Position numbers and translations under genes: made by a program. The notes beneath the pieces were generated by a model. It worked only from the letters and a program-made list of their open reading frames with translations. It was not told the DNA's origin and made no database searches. DNA of 44,822 nt. Origin: Clostridiales bacterium. Its GTDB lineage: Bacteria > Bacillota > Clostridia > Saccharofermentanales > Saccharofermentanaceae. Numbering within the stretch: the first letter of the stretch is position 1; every line of letters begins with the position of its first letter. Of this stretch, positions 35,262 to 43,190 are shown piece by piece. The stretch spans positions 1 through 44,822 of the forward strand of contig JAGCVX010000018.1 of NCBI GenBank assembly GCA_017962145.1, read 5' to 3'.

Positions 35262-36077
35262 TTACTTTATTTTCCACAAGAAATCTACAGCCAGCGGCAC
35301 GACTGCCAGAATCACAAGTGCCAGCATCCACAGATAGTCTTTGGTCTTCATCTTCAGCGGGTGAAGTTTCGTCTTTCCTACGCCGCCGCGGTAACATCTC
35401 GAGTCCATCGCGATCGCCAGTTCCTCTGCTCTTTTAAATGCACTGACGAACAGCGGTACCAGCACCGTGACGTAGCCCTGTGCTCTATGGAAGATATTTC
35501 CCGTATCATACTCCGCACCACGGGACGACTGCGCCTTCATGATCTTATCCGTCTCTTCGACCAGCGTCGGGATAAAACGGAGCGCGATCGACATGGTCAT
35601 GGCCATCTCGTTGACCGGCACCTTGATCACCTTCAGCGGCGAGCCCAAAGACTCGAGCGCGTCGGAAAGCTTCAGCGGAGTTGTGGTCAATGACAAAAGA
35701 AGGCTCGTTGCCAGGATCAAAAGCAGAAGGCGGAAAGCCAGAAGTACGGCACGCATCAGGCCGCCGCTCGTGATCACGAGGAACTTCCAGCTCCAAAGCA
35801 CGTCGCCCTGTCGGATGCTGAACAGGTTCAGCACGAAGATAAATATCATGATAAACACGATCGGTCGTACCGAGCGCAGGATCTCCATTACCGGGATCTT
35901 CGAAAGCAGTGCCAGAACAAGCACGACCGCAAATGTCGCAAGCATGGCGACCGGTGTATTGGCCATAAAGATAGTCACCATATACACGATGAAAAGCAGC
36001 ACCTTGACTCTCGGGTCGAGCCTGTGCAGAACGGATTTTCCGTTATAGTATCTTCCGATCGAGATATCCTTCATCAT
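35262..36077 (-). CDS. ecfT: ECF transporter transmembrane (T) subunit
   Basis: Membrane scaffold of the energy-coupling-factor transporter that takes up vitamins and metals with exchangeable S subunits. The 271 residues begin SIGRYYNGKSVLHRLDPRVK, typical of EcfT, and have several membrane helices (LLFIVYMVTIFMANTP, IVFIMIFIFVLNLFS). The two short basic coupling motifs appear as SSRGAEYDTG and DSRCYRGG. It overlaps the fused ecfA gene by 4 nt (ATGA). No S-subunit gene is in the window, as usual for group II systems. The 74 nt before the ROK gene hold only a small hairpin (35232-35248). Confidence 0.93.
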   Translation of the reverse strand: MMKDISIGRYYNGKSVLHRLDPRVKVLLFIVYMVTIFMANTPVAMLATFAVVLVLALLSKIPVMEILRSVRPIVFIMIFIFVLNLFSIRQGDVLWSWKFLVITSGGLMRAVLLAFRLLLLILATSLLLSLTTTPLKLSDALESLGSPLKVIKVPVNEMAMTMSIALRFIPTLVEETDKIMKAQSSRGAEYDTGNIFHRAQGYVTVLVPLFVSAFKRAEELAIAMDSRCYRGGVGKTKLHPLKMKTKDYLWMLALVILAVVPLAVDFLWKIK

Positions 36078-37876
36078 AAGGACACCTCCTTCGGTTCATT
36101 TCCGAATACCAGCGACTCCGCTGCCTTTTTCGTGTCGAACTCATACTCATCGATGTAAGGAAGATCCGCTTTGAGTTTCTTCATGGTCTTCATCAGAAGC
36201 GGACGGTCCAGACGCATCGACAGGAAATCCGTCTTCTCCGAGAAAAGCTCTCTCGGGGTTCCGAAGAAGGTCTGCTTGCCCTTTTTCAGTACGAGGATTC
36301 TGTCCGCGATCGCGGCCGCCTTATCCATATCGTGGGATACCAGGATGATGGACTTACCGCGGTTTCTCAGTTCTTCGATATAGCCGAAGATCTCCTTCTG
36401 GCCTACCGGATCCAGACCGGCTGCAGGCTCATCGAGGATCAGCACATCCGGGTTCATCGCAAGGATACCGGCAAATGCGACTCTTCTTTTCTGGCCGCCC
36501 GAAAGCTCAAACGGGGATCTCTTCAGAACGCGGTCGGAAAGGCCGACCAGCGGCAGGGATTCCTTCATCAGGCGGTCACACTCGGCATCGTCATAGCCCA
36601 TCTTCTTCGGACCGAACTTGATGTCTTTTTCAACCGTCTCCTCAAAAAGCTGGTGCTCCGGATACTGGAACAGAAGGCCGACGTGCTTACGGATCTTCTT
36701 GATATCCGCATTCTTCTGCGTCGAGATAAACGTTTTCTCGTTTTCCTGCCAGATCTCCACACTGCCTTCCTGAGGGCGGAGGATACCGTTTAACTGCGAG
36801 ATCAAGGTCGTCTTTCCGGAGCCACTGTGTCCGATGACCGCAAGGATCTCGCCTTTTCTGACATTGAAATCAATGTCTTCGATGACATAGTTTCCTTTCT
36901 TCTCATAGCGATAAGAAAGGTGATTGACGCGCATGATCTCCTGCTCCGAAACGGGAATCACTTCCTTCTTTTCGGGGCGGGCGATGTCTTCTTTCTTCTC
37001 CTTGAGGATGCGCTTGATCTCGGCGATCGCATTTTCTTCCGAAGCATAGGCAGATCTGTCGACCTTTTCGCCGCACAGCTCAGCCACTTCCCAGAGAAGC
37101 TCGGCCCACTTCGGAAGCTCCAGACCCAGGTGACGGATCATATCCACCTGCGAGAATACTTCTGCCGGCGTGCCCTGCATACGAAGCTGGCCGTGTTCCA
37201 GAACCAGTACGCGGTCCGCTAGAAATGCTTCGTGCATGTCGTGCGTGATATGAACGACCGTGATGCCCTTGTCCTGGCGCATTCTTGCTACCAGATGCAG
37301 GAACTCGTCTCTTGCCTTCGGATCGAGCATGGACGTACTTTCGTCAAGGATCAGAAGTTCCGGCTGCATCGCCAGAACACCCGCGATGGCGAGTTTCTGC
37401 TTTTGACCGCCGGAAAGCGAGGACGGCTGCTGGTCTGCTTTTTCCAAAAGACCAACATAGCCCAGTGCCTTTTCCACGCGCTGTGCCAGTTCGGGAAGCG
37501 GTACGGAGAGGTTTTCCGGGCCAAATGCCACGTCCTCTTCTACCGTCGTTCCGACGATCTGGTTATCGGGATTCTGGAAGACCATGCCGCAATGCGAACG
37601 GATGGTCCAGTAGTTCTCATCTTCATCCGCAGACATCGAAAAGACCTTAAGTTTTCCTTTATCCGGGATCTCCAGAAGATTCATCATCTTGGCCAGGGTG
37701 GATTTACCCGATCCGTTTCTTCCTAAGATGGCGATGTACTCGCCCTTTTGAACAGCAAAAGAGACATGGTCCACCGCAACGACATTTGTGCCGGAATTGG
37801 TGGGATAGGAGAACAGCAGGTCGTCCGCCTGGACTGTCTGCTCATATTTCTGAAGTTCCTTGATCTCCTGATCCAT
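36074..37876 (-). CDS. ecfA: Fused ECF transporter ATPase (EcfA1-EcfA2 in one chain)
   Basis: A 600-residue protein with two complete ABC ATPase domains, normally coded by two genes. Domain 1 (EcfA1 type): Walker A GRNGSGKST at 52-60, LSGGQKQK at 154-161, Walker B LLILDESTSMLDP. Domain 2 (EcfA2 type): Walker A GHSGSGKTT at 349-357, LSGGQKRR at 458-465, Walker B VLILDEPAAGLDP. The linker at about 280-312 is charged (LKEKKEDIARPEKKEV). Both active sites look intact. It lies between rplQ and ecfT, the standard place of ecfA1-ecfA2. It has a GAGGAAAAG site but only 27 nt separate its start from the rplQ terminator. Confidence 0.94.
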   Translation of the reverse strand: MDQEIKELQKYEQTVQADDLLFSYPTNSGTNVVAVDHVSFAVQKGEYIAILGRNGSGKSTLAKMMNLLEIPDKGKLKVFSMSADEDENYWTIRSHCGMVFQNPDNQIVGTTVEEDVAFGPENLSVPLPELAQRVEKALGYVGLLEKADQQPSSLSGGQKQKLAIAGVLAMQPELLILDESTSMLDPKARDEFLHLVARMRQDKGITVVHITHDMHEAFLADRVLVLEHGQLRMQGTPAEVFSQVDMIRHLGLELPKWAELLWEVAELCGEKVDRSAYASEENAIAEIKRILKEKKEDIARPEKKEVIPVSEQEIMRVNHLSYRYEKKGNYVIEDIDFNVRKGEILAVIGHSGSGKTTLISQLNGILRPQEGSVEIWQENEKTFISTQKNADIKKIRKHVGLLFQYPEHQLFEETVEKDIKFGPKKMGYDDAECDRLMKESLPLVGLSDRVLKRSPFELSGGQKRRVAFAGILAMNPDVLILDEPAAGLDPVGQKEIFGYIEELRNRGKSIILVSHDMDKAAAIADRILVLKKGKQTFFGTPRELFSEKTDFLSMRLDRPLLMKTMKKLKADLPYIDEYEFDTKKAAESLVFGNEPKEVSL

Positions 37877-37903
37877 GTCTTCTTTTCCTCTTTGTTTGAA
37901 TAA

Positions 37904-37940
37904 TGAAAAAGTGACGGAAAGCTTCGCTATCCGTCACTTG
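37904..37940 (-). terminator. Terminator after rplQ
   Basis: GTGACGGA (37911-37918) pairs with TCCGTCAC (37930-37937), followed on the minus strand by TTTTTCATT. It marks the end of the alpha operon, though the ecfA start codon is very close behind it. Confidence 0.78.
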
Positions 37941-37966
37941 CTAAGTCAAGATTTTACTGGACAGCC

Positions 37967-38533
37967 TTACTCAGCGAATGTGAGAAGAGCCATCTCAGAA
38001 GCATCACCGCGACGAGCGCCGAGCTTCACGATCTTGGTATAACCGCCCTTGTGGTTGATCAGAGCCGGTGCGATCTCATCGTAAAGGATGTTGACCGGAT
38101 CTACAACCTTGCCCTCAGCATCGTGGCTCTTTCTGAGCCAGTAAGCTGCGTTCTTACGAGCAGCGAGACGGGAAGGATTATCAACCTGAACAGTCTTCTT
38201 GGAGACTTCACGATCAACTACCTCGTACTTCTTACCATTCTTAGAAGTCTTGGTTGTGAGGACCTTCATGCCCTTAGCATCCAGCTTCGCAGCGGAAACG
38301 GTAACTTCCTTTGTTGTAAAGTTATCTTTCTCACGGATGGCATCTGCAACCAGCTTGTCGATGATCTTGCTGACTTCCTTAGCACGAGCAAGTGTTGTTA
38401 CAACGTGCTTTCTATTCTCAGCCAGTGCCTTTCCATCTTCTTTAACCGGGCAAACAACGAGAGATGTTGCCAGATTTCTCAAAATTGCGATACGCTGATC
38501 GCTCACTCTTCCTAATTTTCTGTAACCTGCCAT
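37967..38533 (-). CDS. rplQ: 50S ribosomal protein bL17 with internal insertion
   Basis: Large-subunit ribosomal protein near the peptide exit tunnel. The conserved start MAGYRKLGRVSDQRIAILRN and the conserved end INHKGGYTKIVKLGARRGD are clear. At 188 residues it is much longer than the common 115-130. The extra length lies mostly at residues about 67-125, a lysine-rich segment (AAKLDAKGMKVLTTKTSKNG). Last gene of the alpha operon, after rpoA. The gene is intact with a good GGAGG site, so this is a lineage-specific extension, not a frameshift. Confidence 0.96.
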   Translation of the reverse strand: MAGYRKLGRVSDQRIAILRNLATSLVVCPVKEDGKALAENRKHVVTTLARAKEVSKIIDKLVADAIREKDNFTTKEVTVSAAKLDAKGMKVLTTKTSKNGKKYEVVDREVSKKTVQVDNPSRLAARKNAAYWLRKSHDAEGKVVDPVNILYDEIAPALINHKGGYTKIVKLGARRGDASEMALLTFAE

Positions 38534-38587
38534 GGTTTCAAACCTCCTGTAAATTTAAAATATCCTAGCTGACCCTCGAGCCGCTAT

Positions 38588-39541
38588 TTAGTCCTCGACA
38601 TCTGCGAGAGACAGATCCATATCCTCGAGTTTCTGGATAACTTCTTCCAGAGACTTCTTACCGAGGTTACGGACTTTCATCATTTCGTCTTCCGACTTGG
38701 CGACGAGATCGCCGATCGTGTTGATACCTGCACGCTTCAGGCAGTTATATGTACGAACGGAGAAGTCCAGATCTTCGATCACGATATCGTGAGTAGAGTT
38801 CTTGCTGGAGCTGTCTTCGGAATCACGGAAGCTCGGTCCGTTTGTCACGTCTGTAAGAGCGGTGAACAGACCAAGGTGCTCACGAAGGATCGCAGCTGCA
38901 GAAGAGAGTGCCTCATCTACTTTGATCGTAGCATCTGTCCATACTTCGAGTGTAAGACTGTCAAAGTCAGTACGCTCACCAACACGGGTGTTCTCGATCT
39001 TGTAGTTCGCCTTCTTTACCGGAGTAAAGATGGAGTCGATCGCGATTACGCCGATGGTCTGTGTAGCCGGCTTGTTCTGGTCGGCTGTCGCATAACCGCG
39101 GCCCTTGCTGATCGTCAGTTCGATGAAAAGACGGCCTGCGCCATTCATCGTAGCGATTACGTGATCCGGGTTCATGATCTCAACTTCTTCGTCATGAACG
39201 ATGTCACCTGCAGTAACTACGCCGGTCTTGCCTTCATCCATGCTGATGTAGACTGTCTTAGGTGTATCTACGTGAAGCTTAGCACGGATACCCTTGACGT
39301 TCAGGATGATCTCAGTCATATCCTCAACAACGCCGGGAATAGTGGAAAACTCATGATACACACCTTCAACGCGGATGGACGTTACCGCAGCACCCGACAA
39401 TGAAGAGAGAAGTACGCGACGGAGAGAGTTACCCAGTGTCGTACCGTAGCCACGCTCGAGAGGAGCAACTACATACTTACCATAAGAGCTGTCTTCGTTG
39501 ACTTCTACACACTCAATTGTTGGCTTCATAATTTCAATCAT
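38588..39541 (-). CDS. rpoA: DNA-directed RNA polymerase alpha subunit
   Basis: Assembles RNA polymerase and contacts promoter UP elements and activators. The 317 residues have the N-terminal dimer domain (APLERGYGTTLGNSLRRVLL, IRVEGVYHEFSTIPGV) and the C-terminal domain (LDFSVRTYNCLKRAGINTIG, VRNLGKKSLEEVIQKL). A Ser-rich linker lies between at about residues 230-250. It lies between rpsD and rplQ, the standard order. GGAGGATAAAT ribosome site at the start. Confidence 0.98.
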   Translation of the reverse strand: MIEIMKPTIECVEVNEDSSYGKYVVAPLERGYGTTLGNSLRRVLLSSLSGAAVTSIRVEGVYHEFSTIPGVVEDMTEIILNVKGIRAKLHVDTPKTVYISMDEGKTGVVTAGDIVHDEEVEIMNPDHVIATMNGAGRLFIELTISKGRGYATADQNKPATQTIGVIAIDSIFTPVKKANYKIENTRVGERTDFDSLTLEVWTDATIKVDEALSSAAAILREHLGLFTALTDVTNGPSFRDSEDSSSKNSTHDIVIEDLDFSVRTYNCLKRAGINTIGDLVAKSEDEMMKVRNLGKKSLEEVIQKLEDMDLSLADVED

Positions 39542-39584
39542 ATTTATCCTCCTAGCGCTTTATGCAAGCAGCACGGTTGACCGA

Positions 39585-40202
39585 TTACTTCGAGTACAAC
39601 TCAACGATCAATGTCTCCTTAACCTCGAGATCCACATCCTCACGGGCCGGCTCTCTTACGATAGAACCTGTAAGTGTCTCTTCGTTAAAGGACAGCCATG
39701 CAGGTACCGGACGGGAGTTGGAAAGTGTCTCGAACTTCGGGGACTTTCTGGATGTTTCCTTAACAGCGATGGTATCGCCGATCTTAAGTGTCATAGAAGG
39801 AATGTTAGCCTTCTTGCCATTTACGAGGAAATGTCCGTGTGTTACCAGCTGACGAGCTTCTGCGCGGGAAGAAGCCAGACCAAGACGATATACGACATTG
39901 TCGAAACGGAGTTCGAGGAGCTCGAGGAGCTTCTCACCGGTCTTACCCTGCTTACGCTCAGCGCGTGCATAAGTAAGTCTGAACTGCTTCTCCAAAACGC
40001 CGTAGAAACGCTTTGTCTTCTGCTTCTCACGAAGCTGTAAACCATATTCTGAAATCTTTTTTCTGCCCTGACCATGCTGACCCGGTGCGGCACTCTTCTT
40101 GGCAAGAGCGCACTTTGCGGAATAGCATCTCTCACCCTTGAGGAAGAGCTTGTCTCCTTCTCTGCGGCAGAGTCGGCAGGTTCCTTCTGTATATCTAGCC
40201 AT
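39585..40202 (-). CDS. rpsD: 30S ribosomal protein uS4
   Basis: Primary 16S rRNA-binding protein and, in several bacteria, the translational regulator of the alpha operon. The 205 residues have a zinc-type N-terminus (C9, C12, C26, C31 in CRLCRREG and CYSAKC) and the S4 RNA-binding domain ([36 protein letters not shown]). It is located inside the alpha operon, as in Clostridia and E. coli, whereas B. subtilis has moved rpsD elsewhere. It starts 17 nt after the rpsK stop. Confidence 0.98.
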   Translation of the reverse strand: MARYTEGTCRLCRREGDKLFLKGERCYSAKCALAKKSAAPGQHGQGRKKISEYGLQLREKQKTKRFYGVLEKQFRLTYARAERKQGKTGEKLLELLELRFDNVVYRLGLASSRAEARQLVTHGHFLVNGKKANIPSMTLKIGDTIAVKETSRKSPKFETLSNSRPVPAWLSFNEETLTGSIVREPAREDVDLEVKETLIVELYSK

Positions 40203-40219
40203 TCTCTATACCTCCGAAC

Positions 40220-40621
40220 TCAGACTCTTCTTCTCTTAGGCGGTCTGCAACCATTGTGCGGAACAGGAGTAACATCTTTGATCATTGTTACTTCGAGTCC
40301 GGCTGTCTGTAAAGCACGGATTGCGGACTCACGGCCCGGTCCAGGTCCCTTTACATAAACCTCTACAGTACGCATACCGTGATCGGCTGCCTTCTTACCA
40401 GCATCCTCAGATGCCATCTGAGCGGCGAACGGTGTACCCTTACGGGAACCCTTCATGCCCATCTCACCGGCAGAAGCCCAGGAGATTGCATTACCCTGCA
40501 TGTCTGTGATGGTTACGATTGTGTTGTTAAATGTAGCGTGAATATGAGCCTGACCTTTGTCAATATTCTTACGCTCTCTTCTCTTCGGTCTTACGGCCGT
40601 TTTCTTAACTGCTTTTGCCAT
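40220..40621 (-). CDS. rpsK: 30S ribosomal protein uS11
   Basis: Small-subunit platform protein of 133 residues. The conserved [35 protein letters not shown] and [20 protein letters not shown] are present, ending [12 protein letters not shown]. Standard length; located between rpsM and rpsD with short spacing and a GGAGG-type site. Nothing unusual. Confidence 0.98.
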   Translation of the reverse strand: MAKAVKKTAVRPKRRERKNIDKGQAHIHATFNNTIVTITDMQGNAISWASAGEMGMKGSRKGTPFAAQMASEDAGKKAADHGMRTVEVYVKGPGPGRESAIRALQTAGLEVTMIKDVTPVPHNGCRPPKRRRV

Positions 40622-40633
40622 GAGACTTCCTCC

Positions 40634-41002
40634 TTACTTCTTCTTGCCAGCGATCGTACGCTTCGGACCCTTACGAGTACGAGCATTCGTCTTTGTGCGC
40701 TGACCACGAACAGGAAGACCCATTCTGTGACGACGGCCACGATAGCATCCGATTTCAGTCAATCTCTTAATGTTAAGAGATACTTCTCTTCTGAGGTCAC
40801 CCTCTACATTGTAATTGTTTTCGATCTGATCACGAATCTTAGCGATGTCGTCCTCAGAAAGATCCTTAACACGTGTGTCAGGATTGATCTGAGTTTCTGC
40901 AAGAATACGATCAGAACTTGTCTTACCAATGCCATAAATGTACGTAAGAGCGATTTCTACTCTTTTGTCATTTGGCAGATCTACACCGGCAATACGAGCC
41001 AT
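40634..41002 (-). CDS. rpsM: 30S ribosomal protein uS13
   Basis: Small-subunit head protein that touches tRNA and the 50S subunit. The 122 residues run from [20 protein letters not shown] through [11 protein letters not shown] to [19 protein letters not shown]. The ATG at 41002 is chosen from GGAGGT 8 nt upstream and the conserved N-terminus; the reading from 41017 adds MEVHR across the ribosome site. It follows rpmJ, but after an unusually long 180-nt gap that contains stem-loops. Confidence 0.98.
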   Translation of the reverse strand: MARIAGVDLPNDKRVEIALTYIYGIGKTSSDRILAETQINPDTRVKDLSEDDIAKIRDQIENNYNVEGDLRREVSLNIKRLTEIGCYRGRRHRMGLPVRGQRTKTNARTRKGPKRTIAGKKK

Positions 41003-41182
41003 TCTGTGTACCTCCATGAATGAATCAATAAAATTGTTTTTTCGTATATATATGACATGCTGATGCTAAGATCCTCTCGGGTTAGGAGAGGCAGCCGCCT
41101 TGGCATAACTGGTGCATGTAATATCCTACTTTTACTTCAATACCCTATTTGCAGGAAACTCCCGTTTCCCGAAATAGCAGCA
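41003..41182 (-). other. Structured 180-nt gap between rpmJ and rpsM
   Basis: Normally these genes lie close together. The minus strand holds a hairpin GGAAAC-GGGA-GTTTCC (41154-41169) right after rpmJ and a second one, CCTCTC/GAGAGG (41073-41091). An 11-codon reading frame, MHQLCQGGCLS, lies at 41078-41113 with its stop codon in the second hairpin, preceded by a weak AGGA site. An AT-rich stretch precedes the rpsM ribosome site. A ribosomal-protein binding leader (for S4 or another protein) is possible. No protein gene of normal size is present. Confidence 0.5.
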
Positions 41183-41296
41183 TTAACCCTGCTTTTGCTT
41201 ATGCTTAGGGTCAGAGCAGATGATCATAACGCGTCCGTTGCGACGGATAACCTTGCACTTCTCGCACATGGGCTTTACCGATGGTCTAACTTTCAT
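41183..41296 (-). CDS. rpmJ: 50S ribosomal protein bL36
   Basis: Smallest large-subunit protein, 37 residues, found by reading the minus strand from the ATG at 41296: [20 protein letters not shown], then [17 protein letters not shown]. It keeps the zinc ligands C11, C14, C27 and H32, so it is the zinc-binding (C+) form. GGGAGG ribosome site. It is the first gene after a strong promoter and so starts the alpha operon transcript. Confidence 0.97.
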   Translation of the reverse strand: MKVRPSVKPMCEKCKVIRRNGRVMIICSDPKHKQKQG

Positions 41297-41337
41297 GTGA
41301 AAAACCTCCCTGCTATAAAAAAACAATGCAAAACTTA

Positions 41338-41356
41338 CATGCGCTATACGCGCACG
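41338..41356 (-). promoter_or_regulatory. 5' leader stem-loop of the rpmJ-rplQ transcript
   Basis: CGTGCGC pairs with GCGCATG (one G-U pair) around GTATA, at the predicted transcription start near 41357. A run of seven T follows some 14 nt later on the minus strand, too far for a standard terminator. It may stabilise the 5' end or act in control of ribosomal protein synthesis. Confidence 0.45.
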
Positions 41357-41363
41357 CTAAAAC

Positions 41364-41391
41364 ATTATACCAAAAACTCTTGCCGATGCAA
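41364..41391 (-). promoter_or_regulatory. Promoter of the rpmJ-rpsM-rpsK-rpsD-rpoA-rplQ operon
   Basis: On the minus strand TTGCAT (-35), a 16-nt spacer and TGGTATAAT (consensus extended -10). It lies between infA and rpmJ, 68 nt before the rpmJ ATG. This is one of the best promoter matches in the window. Confidence 0.78.
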
Positions 41392-41414
41392 GTGGTTTTT
41401 TGAATTTCCGTGAA

Positions 41415-41633
41415 TTATTTTGCTCTCCAGGTAATTCTTCCGCGGGAAAGGTCATATGGAGACAGTTCCATTGTGACACGGTCACCCGGCAGGATCTTGA
41501 TATAGTTCTGGCGAAGCTTTCCAGAAATGTGAGCCAGAACGATATGTCCGTTCTCCAGTCTTACTTTGAATGTTGCGTTCGGAAGCGCATCATCCACAAT
41601 ACCTTCTACTTCGATTACATCTTCTTTAGACAT
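41415..41633 (-). CDS. infA: Translation initiation factor IF-1
   Basis: Binds the 30S A site during initiation. The 72 residues show the S1/OB fold sequence [60 protein letters not shown] and ITWRAK, standard for the family. It overlaps the map gene by 8 nt, so the two are translationally linked. No clear terminator follows; the alpha promoter begins 23 nt after its stop. Confidence 0.98.
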   Translation of the reverse strand: MSKEDVIEVEGIVDDALPNATFKVRLENGHIVLAHISGKLRQNYIKILPGDRVTMELSPYDLSRGRITWRAK

Positions 41634-42396
41634 TCTTTTCCTCCGTACGTGTAATGATTTCCGGTCCTTTTTCAGTCATGATTATTGTATTCTCATAGTG
41701 AGCTGCCAGTGATCTGTCTCGGGTGATGATCGTCCACTCATCGGAAAGCACTGCGATATCGCGCTTGCCGCTGCTGATCATGGGCTCGATACAGAATGCC
41801 ATACCCTTCACGATGCGCGGGCCGTGTCCGAACTTACCGTAGTTCGGTACATCCGGATCCTCGTGGAGCTGCTCGCCGATACCATGACCGGTCAGCTCGC
41901 GGATGACACCATAGCCGAAACTTTCGGCATGTGCCTGCACCGCAGAAGAAATATCGCCGATACGGGCCTGATCGGATACCTTTTCAAAGCCCTTCCAAAA
42001 GCACTCTTCCGTCACACGGATCAACTGTGCCGCTTCTTCCGAGATCTTGCCGACCGCAAAAGTTCTGGCCGCGTCTGCATGGAATCCGTTCAAGGAACAG
42101 CAAACATCACATGTAACGATATCGCCTTCTTTCAAGACAATATCTTTTCTCGGAATGCCGTGTACGATTACTTCATTAGGTGAGATGCAGATCTGTCCCG
42201 GGAACGGCGGGTCACCATAGTGGTACGAAGAAGAAACCGCTCCGCATTCGTCGAATACTTTCTTGGCGATCTCATCGAGTTCCAGTGTCGTGATACCGGC
42301 TTCCACGTGCTTTTCCAAAGTCAGCAGGGTCTTTTCTACGACCTTGCCGGCTTCTCTCATTTTTGCAAAATCTGCTTCTGACTTGATTTGAATCAT
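41626..42396 (-). CDS. map: Type I methionine aminopeptidase
   Basis: Removes the first methionine from new proteins with two metal ions. The 256 residues show [20 protein letters not shown] (His in the pocket), the metal ligands in [32 protein letters not shown] (His), FCIEPMI (Glu) and the last Glu near the C-terminus. It lies between adk and infA in the usual spc-operon order, 6 nt after the adk stop. The ribosome site is weak (AAAGG about 16 nt upstream). Confidence 0.97.
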   Translation of the reverse strand: MIQIKSEADFAKMREAGKVVEKTLLTLEKHVEAGITTLELDEIAKKVFDECGAVSSSYHYGDPPFPGQICISPNEVIVHGIPRKDIVLKEGDIVTCDVCCSLNGFHADAARTFAVGKISEEAAQLIRVTEECFWKGFEKVSDQARIGDISSAVQAHAESFGYGVIRELTGHGIGEQLHEDPDVPNYGKFGHGPRIVKGMAFCIEPMISSGKRDIAVLSDEWTIITRDRSLAAHYENTIIMTEKGPEIITRTEEKNV

Positions 42397-42402
42397 GTCT
42401 AA

Positions 42403-43068
42403 TCAATTTACCTTTCTAAAGCCCTTTTTCTCAAGAGCCTGGCTTGCCTGTTCAAAGGCGGTCTTCGGATCCTTGGAATTATCCGCTGATATTACAATAC
42501 CCTTTTCCTCGTAAAAATCAATGAGGGGTTTGGTATTTTCTTCATAAGTTACAAGTCTCTGCTTGACTGTCTCCGGCTTATCGTCATCTCTCTGGATCAC
42601 TTCTTTACCGCAGACATCGCAGACGCCCTCGACCTTTGTCGGTCTGGACACTACATTATAGCTTTCGCCGCAAGAGGTGCAGACTCTTCTGTTTACTACG
42701 CGCGCCATGATCACCTCAGCCGGAACATCTACTTTGATGACCGCGTCGATCTTGGAACCGGACTTTGCCAGCATCTCATCGAGCTTTTCAGCCTGAGCGA
42801 TCGTTCTCGGGAATCCATCTAGAAGATAACCGTTCTTGCAGTCATCCTGGGCCAGTCTGTCCTCGACCATGGAGATCGTGACTTCATCCGGAACCAGTGC
42901 GCCGGCGTCGATATACTTCTTGGCTTCGATTCCCAGAGGTGTGTTCTCCTTGATATTGGCACGGAAAATATCACCTGTAGAGATGTGTGTGATTCCATAA
43001 GAGTCTCTCAGGACAGTTGCCATCGTACCCTTTCCGGAACCCGGAGCGCCTAAAATAATGAGTTTCAT
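42403..43068 (-). CDS. adk: Adenylate kinase
   Basis: Balances AMP, ADP and ATP. The 221 residues have the P-loop GAPGSGKGTMA, the AMP-site segment THISTGDIFRANI, GFPRTIAQAE and a zinc lid with four cysteines (CTSCGESYN, then CDVCGKE), the form usual in Gram-positive bacteria. Located between secY and map. The start has a GAGAGG site. A strong stem-loop in the gap before it may adjust its expression relative to secY. Confidence 0.98.
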   Translation of the reverse strand: MKLIILGAPGSGKGTMATVLRDSYGITHISTGDIFRANIKENTPLGIEAKKYIDAGALVPDEVTISMVEDRLAQDDCKNGYLLDGFPRTIAQAEKLDEMLAKSGSKIDAVIKVDVPAEVIMARVVNRRVCTSCGESYNVVSRPTKVEGVCDVCGKEVIQRDDDKPETVKQRLVTYEENTKPLIDFYEEKGIVISADNSKDPKTAFEQASQALEKKGFRKVN

Positions 43069-43097
43069 ACCTGTACCTCTCTCTTTTTGTAAAGTAT

Positions 43098-43138
43098 GCA
43101 GAGCCCCGCGTGACCAAAAATCACGCGAGGCTCTGTGC
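43098..43138 (-). terminator. Strong stem-loop between secY and adk, weak terminator or processing site
   Basis: CAGAGCC (43099-43105) and CGCGTGA (43107-43113) pair with TCACGCG (43121-43127) and GGCTCTG (43129-43135), with one internal mismatch. The minus strand then reads ATACTTTAC, a poor U-tract. It could reduce read-through into adk, map and infA or mark an RNase site. Confidence 0.45.
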
Positions 43139-43190
43139 TTTATTAGTTTATTCTTTGATCGTTATCCTGCATAACGTTCACCGGTTTTTA

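Noticed and set aside
41078..41113. Eleven-codon reading frame MHQLCQGGCLS in the rpmJ-rpsM gap
   Set aside because: Too short and with too weak a ribosome site to call as a gene; kept only as part of the structured-gap observation.
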